Shown here: positions 17,393 to 27,156 of the stretch, piece by piece
Numbering within the stretch: position 1 is the stretch's first letter
Layout: each line of letters opens with the position of its first letter
Assembly: GCF_037154075.1 (NCBI RefSeq)
Contig: NZ_JBANRJ010000002.1
Span: forward strand, 124,001 to 188,000
Direction of reading: 5' to 3'
From: Sphingobium aromaticiconvertens
GTDB lineage: Bacteria; Pseudomonadota; Alphaproteobacteria; Sphingomonadales; Sphingomonadaceae
Length of the DNA: 64,000 nucleotides
Position numbers and translations under genes: made by a program
Notes under the pieces: model-generated
Told to the model about the DNA's origin: nothing
Databases searched by the model: none
The model's input: the letters and a program-made list of their open reading frames with translations, nothing else

Positions 17393-18930
17393 GCCGCGTC
17401 CCCCGGCCATTCCTGAGCGACCTTAAGCAGCATCGGTATGTCGACCTTGGCGTAGATGGCGGTCGTCGCCGGGGAACGGTGACGCAGGATCGTGCCGACC
17501 GACTCCAGACCGGCACCGGCGCGCAGCATCCGTGTGGCCAGCGAATGTCTAAAGGCGTGGGCACCCGTCGGCACGCCCTCAATGGCGCCTCGATCAAATA
17601 CACGGGCTACGATACCGGCGATCTCCGCTGACGAACTGAACGGTCGGAAAGGAGGTTGCACGCGCACGAACAACCGCTCCTCGCTAATCGGCGGCCGTGC
17701 CTGCTCCAGATAGTCGAGGATCGCATCCCCGACATCCTGGGGAAGCGGCAGGCGGTCGGGCCGCCTGCTCTTGCCACAAACCCGTAGATATCCTTCGTTC
17801 CAGTCGATATCCGTCAGGTGTAGCTGCCAGATATCGCCCGCTCGCAGGCCGAGCCTGGCCAGCAGCAGGATGATGGCCTTGTCGCGGATCTCCACCGCGG
17901 TGCCGGTCTGGCAGGATGCGATGATCTTCTCGATCGTGGCCTCATCCATGTAGCGTGGCAGGGTGCCGAGTCGATAGCGCCTTATGGGCGGAAAGGCGTG
18001 CTGGAGAGCTGGGGCGCACTCTCCGCGTGAGACGAGAAAGCGCACATAGCTCCGCATGATGCCGGCGATGGTCGATGCGGAACCGGGTGCCTCAGTGATG
18101 CGGTGGCTGACGATCCGCCTGATAACGGCCGCGTCAATATCCGACGGTGGGTCGAGCATGGGAAGCCATCGCTTCACCTCTCCGCAGTAGCGCCGGATCG
18201 TCCCGGCAGAGCTGCCGCAATGAGTCGTTAGCCATGCCTTGTAGGCGGCCAGATCTTCGTCTTGATGTTGCCGGCTATGCGCCTGCGAAAGGATATGCCG
18301 ATCACGCAGAAAACCGAGGAAGCGCCGCGCGCCTTTGCTGCGTCGTAACGGTCCGTGGCGGCCGATCAGCGTTCCGCGCTTGCGGTATACCGGGCACCGA
18401 CAATCGTGGCCGGCGTACTGGATGACATGTTCGTCAGTGACATCATCCCAACGCAAGCGGGAGATCCGAACCCAGGCAGCAAAGTGTGCTGCCTCGGATC
18501 GATAGCTCTTGATGCTTGCTGCGCTGTAATGCTCCTGGACGAGAAATGGCGCGTACTCCGCCAACAGTGTGTCCATCTGATCGACATCATCGGGTACGTC
18601 GACAATGCCCAGATCCTCCAGGAAGCGGACGAAACGCCGGACCTTGCTGGTGAACTTTGGTCGGTTGGGCTCATGCCGAGAAAAGCCCTGACAGCGACAC
18701 TGATGCTTCTCGAAACGTCGTACGACGGGGTCATCGACCGCCGACACTGCAACGTCCTGTTGCCCGATCCAGAACAGGAAATGGCGAGCGGCGGCTTTGT
18801 AAAGCGCAGCTGATCCCGCCGCGCTCCCCAGAAGAGAAGAGTGGAAGGCGGTGGATAGAGCTTCTGAGGTGGGAGTGACTCCGGCCCAAGGTTCTGGGCG
18901 TCCGAATGAAACAATCGTCTTTGGCAACAT
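17389..18930 (-). CDS. RIT tyrosine recombinase, first gene
   Basis: A 513-residue recombinase, the longest of the trio. The N-terminal half has a cysteine/histidine-rich stretch (HQCRCQGFSRH; HDCRCPVYRKRG) that may bind metal. The C-terminal catalytic domain shows LGLRAGDIW (Arg I), AHAFRHSLATRM (HxxR), ILRHRSPATT (His) and AIYAKVD (Tyr). The ATG at 18930 is preceded by GGAGG at 7 bases and is preferred to the ATG at 18966. Transcription starts just inside the right inverted repeat and reads through all three genes. Confidence 0.82.
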   Translation of the reverse strand: MLPKTIVSFGRPEPWAGVTPTSEALSTAFHSSLLGSAAGSAALYKAAARHFLFWIGQQDVAVSAVDDPVVRRFEKHQCRCQGFSRHEPNRPKFTSKVRRFVRFLEDLGIVDVPDDVDQMDTLLAEYAPFLVQEHYSAASIKSYRSEAAHFAAWVRISRLRWDDVTDEHVIQYAGHDCRCPVYRKRGTLIGRHGPLRRSKGARRFLGFLRDRHILSQAHSRQHQDEDLAAYKAWLTTHCGSSAGTIRRYCGEVKRWLPMLDPPSDIDAAVIRRIVSHRITEAPGSASTIAGIMRSYVRFLVSRGECAPALQHAFPPIRRYRLGTLPRYMDEATIEKIIASCQTGTAVEIRDKAIILLLARLGLRAGDIWQLHLTDIDWNEGYLRVCGKSRRPDRLPLPQDVGDAILDYLEQARPPISEERLFVRVQPPFRPFSSSAEIAGIVARVFDRGAIEGVPTGAHAFRHSLATRMLRAGAGLESVGTILRHRSPATTAIYAKVDIPMLLKVAQEWPGDAA

Positions 18931-18960
18931 GGTGGTTCCTCCAGCTGGTTGGGGCTGGGG

Positions 18961-19054
18961 CCACATTAATTATCTGGAGTAGAAACTATGTCTTCATCAC
19001 GTAAACCCGCGCCCGCACGCGAACCGCTCGACATAAATCTCGACTGCAAAGAAT
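18961..19054. repeat. RIT right inverted repeat (94 bp)
   Basis: Mirror of 15349-15442. It carries the ATG at 18988 in frame with the downstream half of the interrupted gene, and its last codons read LDINLDCKEF, resembling the native LDIELSPKEYV on the other side. Confidence 0.85.
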
Positions 19055-20808
19055 TCGTCATGTCCTATCTCACGGCCGCCTTTCCCGTCCGTCAGATGAA
19101 GACCTTCGTCGACGACACCGGCAAGACGCGCTCCGAGCCTATGTCCGACGAGGAAGGGCGTCCCATCTTCAGCCAGGAAGCGGTCGAAATGCGCGACAAT
19201 CTCGTCGAGCGGTTCTGCTCCCTGCCGATCGTGGGGTCCGCCCTTGACCATATCATCGGGCACTTCGGGACCGATGCGGTCGCCGAGGTGACGGGACGCA
19301 GCCGGCGCATCGTCATCGACGCGCACGGTCGCCAACGAATCGAGAGCCGTTCGCCGCGAACAAACCTTGCCGAGACCGACGCCTTCATGCGGAACGAGAA
19401 GAAGATCCTGATCTTCTCCGATGCAGGCGGCACCGGGCGCAGCTATCACGCGAGTCTCACCGCCGAGAACCAGTCGCGCCGCAACCACTATCTGCTCGAA
19501 CCCGGTTGGCGCGCTGACGCGGCCATCCAGGGTCTCGGCCGCACCCATCGCACGCACCAGGCAACCGCGCCGCTGTTCCGTCCGGTATCGACCGACTGCC
19601 GCGGCGAGCGGCGCTTCATCTCGACGATTGCCCGCCGCCTCGATAGCCTTGGTGCCCTGACACGGGGCCAGCGTCAGACAGGCGGCCAAGGTCTGTTCGA
19701 CCCGCGGGACAATCTCGAAAGCGACTATGCCAAGGAATCCCTCGAAACATGGTTCCGCCTGCTTGCCGACGGTAAACTGCGCTCGACCACACTTGGCGAA
19801 TTCCAGACCCTGACCGGACTTGAGCTGGAGGGCGAAGGCGGAGGGCTGAAGGAGGAACTGCCGCCCATCCAGCGCTGGCTCAATCGTATTCTCGCGCTGC
19901 GCATCGCGTTGCAGAATGCGATCTTCGATGAATATCTTGGTCTGATCGAGGCCCGGATCGAGGCGGCGCGCGAAGCCGGCACGCTCGATCTCGGCGTTGA
20001 AAGCATCAATGCCGAACGCATCACGATCCTTGATCGCACGATCATCCGGCGCGACCAGACCAGTGGCGCCGAAACTGAGATTCTGCGCCTGGAAACAGAG
20101 GAGCGCTACAAGCCGCTCCCGCTCGACCGTGCGTTGCGTATCCTGGGCGATGACGCGCGTCCGATCGTCAATCGCAAGTCCGGGAGGGCCGCGATCCGGT
20201 GCAGCACCTATTCGCTCACCGATGACGATGGTGAGATCGTTCGCCGTTACGAGCTCGTTCGGCCGACCCGTTCCGAGCGGATGCGGCAGGATTTGCTGCT
20301 CGAAACGATGTGGGAAGAGACCAGCGAGGAGGAATTTTCGGCGCTGTGGCAGGCCGAGGTCGAAGAGATGCGGGACAAGACCCGCACCAGCACGCTCTAT
20401 CTGGTCGCGGGCCTGCTCCTGCCGGTCTGGGATCGCTTGCCCGATGATCATGTTCAGGTCTGGCGCCTGAACACCGATGACGGTCAGTCTTTCCTCGGCC
20501 GGATCGTTCCTGCACCGCTGGTGTCGAAGCTCGCGGACGCGTTCGGGATCAACGCCGCCATCACCGTGTCAGGCGACGATACCGCAAAGCATGTGATGAC
20601 CAGCGGCGAGATATCGTCCGTTGGAGCCTACCGGCTCAAGCGCAGCTTGGTCGCCGGCCAGCAGCGCCTCGAACTGCTCGATTGGCCGCACACGCGGCTT
20701 GCCGAACTCAAGGCAGCCGGCTGTTTCACCGACATCATCCAGCACAGGACGCGGATGTTCGTTCCCGTCGCGAATGCCGCTGCCGTCATCGAGCGCATCG
20801 CCGCTTGA
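18988..20808 (+). CDS. C-terminal half of the split methylase-helicase
   Basis: A 606-codon frame. Its first 22 codons lie in the RIT inverted repeat, which supplies an ATG (MSSSRKPAPAREPLD), and native sequence starts at about FVMSYLTAAFPVRQMKTF. The helicase C-terminal region of strawberry-notch proteins is clear: FSDAGGTGRSYHA, RNHYLLEPGWRADAAIQGLGRTHRTHQ and RRFISTIARRLDSLGALTRGQR. Together with 12855-15323 it rebuilds a protein of about 1,400 residues. It may be expressed as a separate polypeptide from the element-provided start; no clear ribosome site is visible. Confidence 0.75.
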   Translation: MSSSRKPAPAREPLDINLDCKEFVMSYLTAAFPVRQMKTFVDDTGKTRSEPMSDEEGRPIFSQEAVEMRDNLVERFCSLPIVGSALDHIIGHFGTDAVAEVTGRSRRIVIDAHGRQRIESRSPRTNLAETDAFMRNEKKILIFSDAGGTGRSYHASLTAENQSRRNHYLLEPGWRADAAIQGLGRTHRTHQATAPLFRPVSTDCRGERRFISTIARRLDSLGALTRGQRQTGGQGLFDPRDNLESDYAKESLETWFRLLADGKLRSTTLGEFQTLTGLELEGEGGGLKEELPPIQRWLNRILALRIALQNAIFDEYLGLIEARIEAAREAGTLDLGVESINAERITILDRTIIRRDQTSGAETEILRLETEERYKPLPLDRALRILGDDARPIVNRKSGRAAIRCSTYSLTDDDGEIVRRYELVRPTRSERMRQDLLLETMWEETSEEEFSALWQAEVEEMRDKTRTSTLYLVAGLLLPVWDRLPDDHVQVWRLNTDDGQSFLGRIVPAPLVSKLADAFGINAAITVSGDDTAKHVMTSGEISSVGAYRLKRSLVAGQQRLELLDWPHTRLAELKAAGCFTDIIQHRTRMFVPVANAAAVIERIAA

Positions 20809-20931
20809 CGATCCAGGTCCTCTCTCCGCGCCCAGCGCAGGAGAGGGGAGGGGGCCCTCGGCTTTGTGGGCCTGATGAGCAGGCTCGCGTGACCGTCGAG
20901 GCGGCGCGCCAGTTCCAGATGGAGACGAAAG

Positions 20932-22986
20932 ATGATCCAGTCCGTGAAGGTCAAGAACCTCTCGCTGTCGAAGGACAATGTCCGTAAATCGAGCCGTGAG
21001 GCCGGTATCGATGCCCTAGCCGCCAGCATCGCAACGCAAGGCTTGTTGCAGAATCTCATCGTTACCCCGCTCAAAAAGGCGGGTCATTTCACCGTCAAGG
21101 CGGGCGGGCGCCGGCTGCGCGCACTTCAGAGCCTGATCGAACAGGGCACTCTCCCCGTGGACCATGTCGTGCCCGTCCTCGTCCTTACCGACGACGACAA
21201 CTCGGTCGAGGCGAGCCTCACCGAGAATTTCCAGCGCGTTCCGATGAACCCGGCGGATGAAAGCACCGCGTTCAACTTCCTCATCCAGAAGGGGATGACC
21301 GCCGAGGACGTTGCCAAGCGACAGGGTGTCACCACCCGCTTCGTCGAGCAGCGGGTGCGGCTTGCCGAGCTTGCACCAAGCGTGTTCCAGGCTCTCGCCG
21401 CCGGCGAAATCACCTTGGGGGTCGCTCAGGCCTATGCCGTGACGAGCGACATCGATCGTCAGGCTCGCGTGTTCGCACAGATGAGCACCTCCTATTACGG
21501 CGATCAGCCCGACAACATCCGGCGTGCGATCCTCAACGGCACGATCAAGGCGAACGATGCCAAGGCGCGGTTTATCGGTCGCGATGCCTATGTCGCCGCA
21601 GGCGGCCGCATCGAGAATGATCTCTTTGCCGCCGAGGGGGACGAGAACTGGATCGACGTCGATCTTCTCGAAGATCTTGCCGGCAAAAAGCTGGAGGCGG
21701 CCGCCGCCGAACTCGCGCAGGCCGAGGGCCTCGCATTCGTGACGCCGATTGCGGCCACCCACGTTCCCTACGATCTCGAGCGCCAGCTTCATGAGTTTCA
21801 CGCGCCCGCGCGGCCGCTTAGCGAAGCGGAAAGCGCGCGCGTCGAAGCGCTTTCTGCCGAGAATGACCAACTCATCGAACAGCTTGAGGGCGAATTGACC
21901 GAGGGGACGCCGGAGGCCGAGGTGGCGAACGATCGCCTCGACGAAATCGAACGGGAGCTTGAAGGCATTGAGGATTCCCGTCGCGAGATCGATCCGGCGG
22001 TCCGGGCGCAGATCGGGACGTTCGTTTATATCGGTGGCGATGGCGAAGCCCGCGTTCACACCCGCATGTTCAGTGAGAAGCCGGTTGTCGATCCGAATGC
22101 TCCGCCCAAGGTGACGGGCGGTGGCAATGGTGACGACGGCGCCGGCGACATCGACCATGGACCCAAACTCAGCGCTACGCTGATCGACGAACTGGCGACC
22201 CAGCGCCGGCAGATCCTCGTCGCCCACATCGCCAGTCATCCGGCGTTGGCGCTGGATCTCACCATCTTCCTGATGGCGCAGAATGTCGTCTTCGAGCAGA
22301 ACTACGTCCGCAATCACTCGACGCTCAAGTCCAGCGGTGCGCAATTCCCGATCTTCGGCTTCCGCGACGAAGGGTCGATGGCGTCGCAGGCCATAGAGGA
22401 TCAGCGCCAGCGTCTCGATACGAGCTGGGCCGGTCATAAGACCATGTCCGAACGTTTCGATGCCTTTCGTGCGCTCGACGACGAGGCCCGCGGCAGTTGG
22501 GTGGCCTTCTCGATCGCACGCACGCTGGAGCCGAGCCTGAACGTTGCCGAGGGCGGACGGTCCAACGGGTTCCATGACCATCTTGGTCGCGCGCTCGACA
22601 TTCAGGTTGAGCATTGGTGGCGCCCCACGGCTGAAAACTTCTTCGGCCGCGTCAAGAAGGACGTCATGCTCGACGCGCTCGAGGCCATCGGCGGGCCGAT
22701 CCTGCGCGGGCGATACAAGGACGCCAAGAAGGGCGACCTTGCCGCAACCTGCGCCTCGCTCTGCAACGGACAGGGGATCGTCGAGGCCGAAGTCCGCGAA
22801 AAGGCAGCCGCCTGGCTGCCGGATGCCATGCGCTTCGACGCCATCGAAAAGCCCGAGACCATCGCGCTGCGCTCGACCTTCATCGACGAGGGCGATGATG
22901 TCGATCCCGGCGACGATGGTGACGACGAGTCCGACCCTGATGACGCGACGCAAGACGGTCAGGAGGATTTGAGTGAGGCGGCCTGA
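20932..22986 (+). CDS. Large ParB-like nuclease-domain protein
   Basis: A 684-residue protein. Residues 1-110 are a ParB/Srx-like domain (KVKNLSLSKDNVRKSS, VKAGGRRLRAL, EASLTENFQRVPMNPADE), followed by a KorB-like helix-turn-helix (TAEDVAKRQGVTTRFVEQRVRLAELAP). A charged, probably coiled middle (about 300-360) and an acidic C-terminus (DEGDDVDPGDDGDDES) follow. Such proteins occur beside DarB/strawberry-notch and ArdC genes on large plasmids; their job is not settled and partition is unlikely here because two parAB loci exist. The ATG follows GGAGACGAAAG. A diverged fragment of the same family lies at 3439-3692. Confidence 0.75.
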   Translation: MIQSVKVKNLSLSKDNVRKSSREAGIDALAASIATQGLLQNLIVTPLKKAGHFTVKAGGRRLRALQSLIEQGTLPVDHVVPVLVLTDDDNSVEASLTENFQRVPMNPADESTAFNFLIQKGMTAEDVAKRQGVTTRFVEQRVRLAELAPSVFQALAAGEITLGVAQAYAVTSDIDRQARVFAQMSTSYYGDQPDNIRRAILNGTIKANDAKARFIGRDAYVAAGGRIENDLFAAEGDENWIDVDLLEDLAGKKLEAAAAELAQAEGLAFVTPIAATHVPYDLERQLHEFHAPARPLSEAESARVEALSAENDQLIEQLEGELTEGTPEAEVANDRLDEIERELEGIEDSRREIDPAVRAQIGTFVYIGGDGEARVHTRMFSEKPVVDPNAPPKVTGGGNGDDGAGDIDHGPKLSATLIDELATQRRQILVAHIASHPALALDLTIFLMAQNVVFEQNYVRNHSTLKSSGAQFPIFGFRDEGSMASQAIEDQRQRLDTSWAGHKTMSERFDAFRALDDEARGSWVAFSIARTLEPSLNVAEGGRSNGFHDHLGRALDIQVEHWWRPTAENFFGRVKKDVMLDALEAIGGPILRGRYKDAKKGDLAATCASLCNGQGIVEAEVREKAAAWLPDAMRFDAIEKPETIALRSTFIDEGDDVDPGDDGDDESDPDDATQDGQEDLSEAA

Positions 22987-23119
22987 CGCCTGCTTGCACG
23001 GTTCGAGGCGACTTGGGGGCGGCACTCTTCGCGGAGTGTCGCCCCTCCTTTTGTGCCCTGGCGGCAATCTCTCTGAGGGGAGGGTGCTGGTCCGGGCCCG
23101 CCTCTACCAGATCAGGAGA

Positions 23120-23866
23120 ATGACCGTGGCAAAGACCACCGATAAACCGTCGCCCGCCGACACCATCACCAATGCGATCATCGACAGACTCGAAGCGGGC
23201 GTACGCCCTTGGGCGAAACCATGGCGGCCGGGCCTTGGCGGCCGTCCCCTTCGTGCGACCGGCGACCCGTATAAGGGCATCAATTGCTTCTGGCTGTGGC
23301 TCTGCGCCGAAGGCGCCGGCTACCATTCTCGCACCTGGATGACGTATAAACAGTCACAGGCGCTGGGTGGCCAAGTCCGCGAAGGCGAGCGGTCGCAGAT
23401 CGCCATCTTTTACAAATCGTACAGCAAAACCGTGGAGTCGCCCGTTACCGGCGACACGACCGACGAAATGCGACGCGTGCTGCGATCCTACGCTGTCTTC
23501 AATGCCGATCAGATCGAGGGGCTGCCGGAGAAATTTTATCCAAGCCCCCTCAGCGTGGTGGCTCCCGACGACGATCTGCCGGATCGCGCAGAGCGCTTCC
23601 TCGATGCCTTTCCGGCGAGGGTTCACCAGTGCGGCGATCGGGCCTTCTACGACCGTGTTGCCGACAGCATCACAATGCCGCCCGTCGCGTTGTTTTCCAC
23701 CCGTGCCTATTTCGCTTCGACGTTAGCGCATGAGGCAGGGCATTGGACCGGCCATCCTGACCGGCTAAACCGAGAGTTTGGCAGGAAATTCGGCGACAAC
23801 GCCTATGCTTTCGAAGAGCTTTGCGCCTTATCTGGACAGTCTGCGCCGCCCGCAACATTGCAGTAA
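23120..23866 (+). pseudogene. ardC-like gene, 5' part, interrupted
   Basis: Encodes the N-terminal ssDNA-binding part (ADTITNAIIDRLEAGVRPWAKPWRPG, NCFWLWL) and the zincin active site HEAGH (about residues 204-208) of an ArdC-like antirestriction protein. Native sequence ends at FEELCA (23827); the remaining 12 codons come from the inserted element. The missing C-terminus (EMTSALLGADLG onward) is at 30732-30953. The ATG at 23120 directly follows AGGAGA. ArdC proteins protect incoming DNA from restriction. The truncated protein retains the metal site but lacks the last helical region, so activity is doubtful. Confidence 0.8.
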
Positions 23867-23890
23867 GGTCGGCGATGGACGCCCACGGTA

Positions 23891-23954
23891 GGCAGTAATC
23901 AGGCTGGCCGTAGCGCTGACCCAAGAGCTGGCGGAGGCCAGCCTGATAACTGCC
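23891..23954. repeat. 19-bp inverted repeat near the left end of the element
   Basis: GGCAGTAATCAGGCTGGCC (23891-23909) and GGCCAGCCTGATAACTGCC (23936-23954) are inverted with one mismatch and a 26-bp spacer. They lie between the left terminus and the first recombinase gene, so they could be recombinase binding arms or an operator. Confidence 0.65.
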
Positions 23955-24022
23955 GGGCCATAGAGCGCATCGGTGTGAGGTCAGCTTCCGGGTGGGGGGT
24001 CCGGGGGGAGGGTTTCGCGCCG

Positions 24023-25372
24023 GTGTCGATCATTACTGTTTGCGAGCGCCGCGAGGCCAAGGGTCTCGATGCGCATGTGCCGCTGATCCTGCGCGGTGAC
24101 GCGCTCTATGATCCCGATCTGGATCGCTTCTTTCTCGACCTGCCGCTGTCGGGGGTCCGCTCGCGGCACTCGCTTCGCGCCTACGCCTATGATGTTGCGG
24201 TCTGGCTTCGCTTTCTCGATGCCTGCGGCAAGACCGTGTGGGCTGCGACCCGCGACGATGTCGATGCCTATCATCGTGAGCGACGCCGCGACGAGGCCGA
24301 TCACCGGATCACGGCGGCAAGCTGGAACCGGGCTGTCGCCAGCCTCGATCGCCTCTACCGCTGGGGCGAGCAGCAAGGGCTGATCGCCGACGCGCCGTTC
24401 AGCCGCCGCGCCGTGTGGCAACCGGCGCAGGGCGGCGGTCGCGGCATGATCGCGGCGCGCAACGACGCCTATGAACGTGTTGCCAGGCGATCGGATGTGC
24501 GGTTCGTCACGATGGACGACTACCACATTTTCCGCGAGGTCGGCCTGCGCGGCCTCACCCCGGACGGCACCGAGCGCTCCGGCGCTCGCGATCGCAACGG
24601 GCTGCGCAACGCGCTGTTCGCCGACCTTCTCGTCACCACTGGCCTGCGTCTTGAAGAGGCGTCGGGCCTGCTCGCCGATGAGCTTGCGGCCATCGATCAC
24701 GACCACGATCAGGCTCAGCAGCTTTGGCTGCGCCTGCCGCCGCCGCTCACCAAGGGCGACCGGGGACGCAGTGTGCTGGTCCCGCGTCGGCTGCTGCGTC
24801 AGATCGCCGCCTATGTCGCCGTCGAACGCGCCGCAGGCGTGACCAAGTTCGCCGCGCGCGACGGCGCGGCCAAGCTCGAACGACCGATCCCTGTCACCCG
24901 CGCCGGTCTCGACCGCATGCGCGATGTCTGCACCCCGGAGGAACGATGCCGCCTGATCCTGTGCGACGAGGATGGACCGCCCCACGAGCCGGCGGCGCTA
25001 TGGCTGACCGAGGTCGGGCAGCCGGTTCGCCCCAACTCGTGGGAGGTGATCTTCACCCGTGCCTGCAACCGGTGCGCAGAGAACGGTTTGCCGCTGTCGA
25101 TCAGCCCACACCAGCTTCGCCACACATTCGCAGTTCATATGCTCGCCTTGTTGATCCAGCAGCGACTGCGCGAAGCGGCATTGCCGGCGGGGCCGGCGGA
25201 GAGCTATCGGCTGATCCTCGGCGACCCGCTGCAACAGGTGCAACGCCTGCTCGGCCACGCGAGCCTCACCACCACCTATATCTACCTCGATCATATCGCG
25301 ACGCGCGCCGATACGGTGGACGCGGCCGTCGAGGAGCTGCTCGCGCTGCTGCCGGGACCGCAGGGCGCATGA
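24023..25372 (+). CDS. Tyrosine recombinase 1 of the ardC-borne element
   Basis: About 449 residues. The N-terminal core-binding domain (SRHSLRAYAYDVAVWLRFL) precedes a catalytic domain with all usual residues: TTGLRLEEASGL (Arg I), SPHQLRHTFAVHM (HxxR), LLGHASLTTT (His) and YIYLDH (Tyr). The GTG at 24023 follows a GGGGGGAGGG tract; a GTG at 23975 is also in frame, so the start is uncertain. The stop overlaps the next start by ATGA. This is the only member of the trio with a canonical active site and probably performs strand cleavage. Confidence 0.82.
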   Translation: MSIITVCERREAKGLDAHVPLILRGDALYDPDLDRFFLDLPLSGVRSRHSLRAYAYDVAVWLRFLDACGKTVWAATRDDVDAYHRERRRDEADHRITAASWNRAVASLDRLYRWGEQQGLIADAPFSRRAVWQPAQGGGRGMIAARNDAYERVARRSDVRFVTMDDYHIFREVGLRGLTPDGTERSGARDRNGLRNALFADLLVTTGLRLEEASGLLADELAAIDHDHDQAQQLWLRLPPPLTKGDRGRSVLVPRRLLRQIAAYVAVERAAGVTKFAARDGAAKLERPIPVTRAGLDRMRDVCTPEERCRLILCDEDGPPHEPAALWLTEVGQPVRPNSWEVIFTRACNRCAENGLPLSISPHQLRHTFAVHMLALLIQQRLREAALPAGPAESYRLILGDPLQQVQRLLGHASLTTTYIYLDHIATRADTVDAAVEELLALLPGPQGA

Positions 25373-27156
25373 GCGGGCATCCCCGCAAGGGCCGGCCTGT
25401 CGCTTTCGCGCCGATCACGCCGGAGTCCGTGCAGCCCGATCCTGTGCTCGGCCTCAAGTTCACGATCGAGGCACGGCATGGCGGAACGGTCCTGATCGAT
25501 ATGACTGGGCTCGTTCCTCGCCCACTCGCCATCGCCTTCGCGGGCGCGCTACGTCGGTCAGCGGCGCTCGGCGGCCCCATCGGTGCGGCCAGCGTCATCA
25601 AGCAGTATGTAAATGCCTACCGCCTGTTCTTCGCCTGGCTTGGCGATGACGCGCTGAACGTGGCTGGCGTCAGCGACCTGCGCGCAGTCCATATCGATGG
25701 GTTCGCCTCCGCGCTCGAACAGCGCGGGATGGGCGCGATCCACCGGCACATAACGGTCGGCAAGATCATCAACACATTGCGCGCGATCGAGGCAGACCGG
25801 CCCGATCGGATCGCGTCCGACCTGCATGAGCGGCTGCGCTACACGCTGGCCACATCGGCGGGCCGCTCGACCCCGCGCGATGCTTATAGCCCCTTCGTCG
25901 CCCGCGCGTTGCGCGACGCCGCGAGGACCGATGTCGAAGCGATGTTCCGCCGTCTCGGCGCCGACGACCGGACCGATGAGGGCGACCCGGTCATCGCCAG
26001 CGCGCGCGCCGATGTCGAAGCGATCATCGCGCGGCAGGGCTTTATCGTCGCAGACCAGCCCGCGCTGAAGAGCCTCTATTTCATGCGCATGCGGCGCGCA
26101 TTGCCGATCAGCACGCTCATCGACGACCTGCATGGCCGCCATCACCTGCTTGCGCGCGATCTGCCGGCGCTGCTCGTGTTGCTCACGCTCGATACCGGCC
26201 TCGAGCCCGAGTGCCTGAAGACGCTGACCGTGGATTGTCTCACCAACCCCCATGCCGGCACGGTGGAGCTGCGCTATCTCAAGCGCCGCGCTCGCGGCGC
26301 CGAGCATAAGAGCATGCGCGTCCGCGACGGCGGTGGTGGCACGCCTGGCGGTCTTATTCGTCGCCTGATCGAGGTCACGGCGACTGCCCGCACGCATCTA
26401 AACGACGATCGTATTTGGGTTTATCACAACGCTGGCGGCCTGCGGGCAGGTATCCGCCACCCGACGGAACGGATCGATGCCTGGGTGGCGCAGAACGATA
26501 TTGTCGATGACGACGGCAAGCCGCTCCACCTGCTGCTCTCCCGGCTCCGCAAGACCCACAAGGCGCTATGGTACACCAAGACCGAGGGGCATATGGCCCG
26601 CTTCGCGGTCGGCCACTCGCGCGAGGTAGCGGCGCGCCACTATGCTGATCTGCCGTCGCTCCGGCCCCTGCACGAGACGGCCGTCGCCGACGCCTTCCGC
26701 GCAGCGGTCGCCGCCGCGATGCCGACCGTGCTTCCGCCCACCGCCGAGCAGGCGTTGCGCAAAGCGCCCGATCAGGCCGAGCCGCTGATGCCGCTGGCTA
26801 CCGTGGGTCCGTTGCTCGACGGCGAACAGGATGTCTGGCTCGCCGCCTGCGCGGGCTTCCATAACAGTCCCTTCGCCGAGGCCGGTTCGCCCTGTGCGCA
26901 GCCCTTCTGGGGCTGCCTTGATTGCCCTAACGCCGTCATCACCGCGCGCAAGCTCCCCGCGATCCTGGCTTTCCTCGTCTTCGTCGAAGAGCAGCGGCTG
27001 AGCCTGCCCGCGACCGACTGGGCGGCCAAGTTCGGCCGCGTCCATGCCCGCATCACCGCCCAGGTCGTGCCGGCCTTCTCCGATGCCGTCATCGCCGATG
27101 CGCGCCGGCAGATGGAGAGCGAGCGGCTTTATCTGCCGCCGGAGGCACGCGCATGA
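25369..27156 (+). CDS. Tyrosine recombinase-like protein 2 of the ardC-borne element
   Basis: A 595-residue integrase-fold protein. It has an N-terminal SAM-like region and a catalytic-like domain, but box I reads DTGLEPECLKTL where the family has TGLR, so the first arginine appears replaced. Later motifs are SRLRKTHKALWY, VGHSREVAA and RHYADL, with His and Tyr in place. The C-terminus has a cysteine cluster (CAQPFWGCLDCPNAVI) likely to bind zinc. Start ATG at 25369 overlaps the upstream stop (ATGA) and its stop overlaps the third gene, so expression is coupled. It may be a partner subunit. Confidence 0.78.
   Translation: MSGHPRKGRPVAFAPITPESVQPDPVLGLKFTIEARHGGTVLIDMTGLVPRPLAIAFAGALRRSAALGGPIGAASVIKQYVNAYRLFFAWLGDDALNVAGVSDLRAVHIDGFASALEQRGMGAIHRHITVGKIINTLRAIEADRPDRIASDLHERLRYTLATSAGRSTPRDAYSPFVARALRDAARTDVEAMFRRLGADDRTDEGDPVIASARADVEAIIARQGFIVADQPALKSLYFMRMRRALPISTLIDDLHGRHHLLARDLPALLVLLTLDTGLEPECLKTLTVDCLTNPHAGTVELRYLKRRARGAEHKSMRVRDGGGGTPGGLIRRLIEVTATARTHLNDDRIWVYHNAGGLRAGIRHPTERIDAWVAQNDIVDDDGKPLHLLLSRLRKTHKALWYTKTEGHMARFAVGHSREVAARHYADLPSLRPLHETAVADAFRAAVAAAMPTVLPPTAEQALRKAPDQAEPLMPLATVGPLLDGEQDVWLAACAGFHNSPFAEAGSPCAQPFWGCLDCPNAVITARKLPAILAFLVFVEEQRLSLPATDWAAKFGRVHARITAQVVPAFSDAVIADARRQMESERLYLPPEARA

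Larger units (their letters stand above)
15349..19054. mobile_element. RIT element (recombinase in trio) inserted in the methylase-helicase gene
   Basis: About 3.7 kb bounded by 94-bp inverted repeats (15349-15442 and 18961-19054; 93 of 94 bases match). It holds three co-directional tyrosine recombinases joined by two ATGA overlaps. This is the defining layout of RIT elements. It splits the strawberry-notch gene between the codons for LDIELSPKEYV and VMSYLTAAFPV. The left junction also includes an imperfect palindrome at about 15311-15356. No cargo genes are present. Confidence 0.85.

Noticed and set aside
18997..20451. 484-codon minus-strand frame
   Set aside because: Antisense to the C-terminal half of the methylase-helicase.
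21016..23067. 683-codon minus-strand frame
   Set aside because: Antisense to the ParB-like gene, which has clear domains and a ribosome site.
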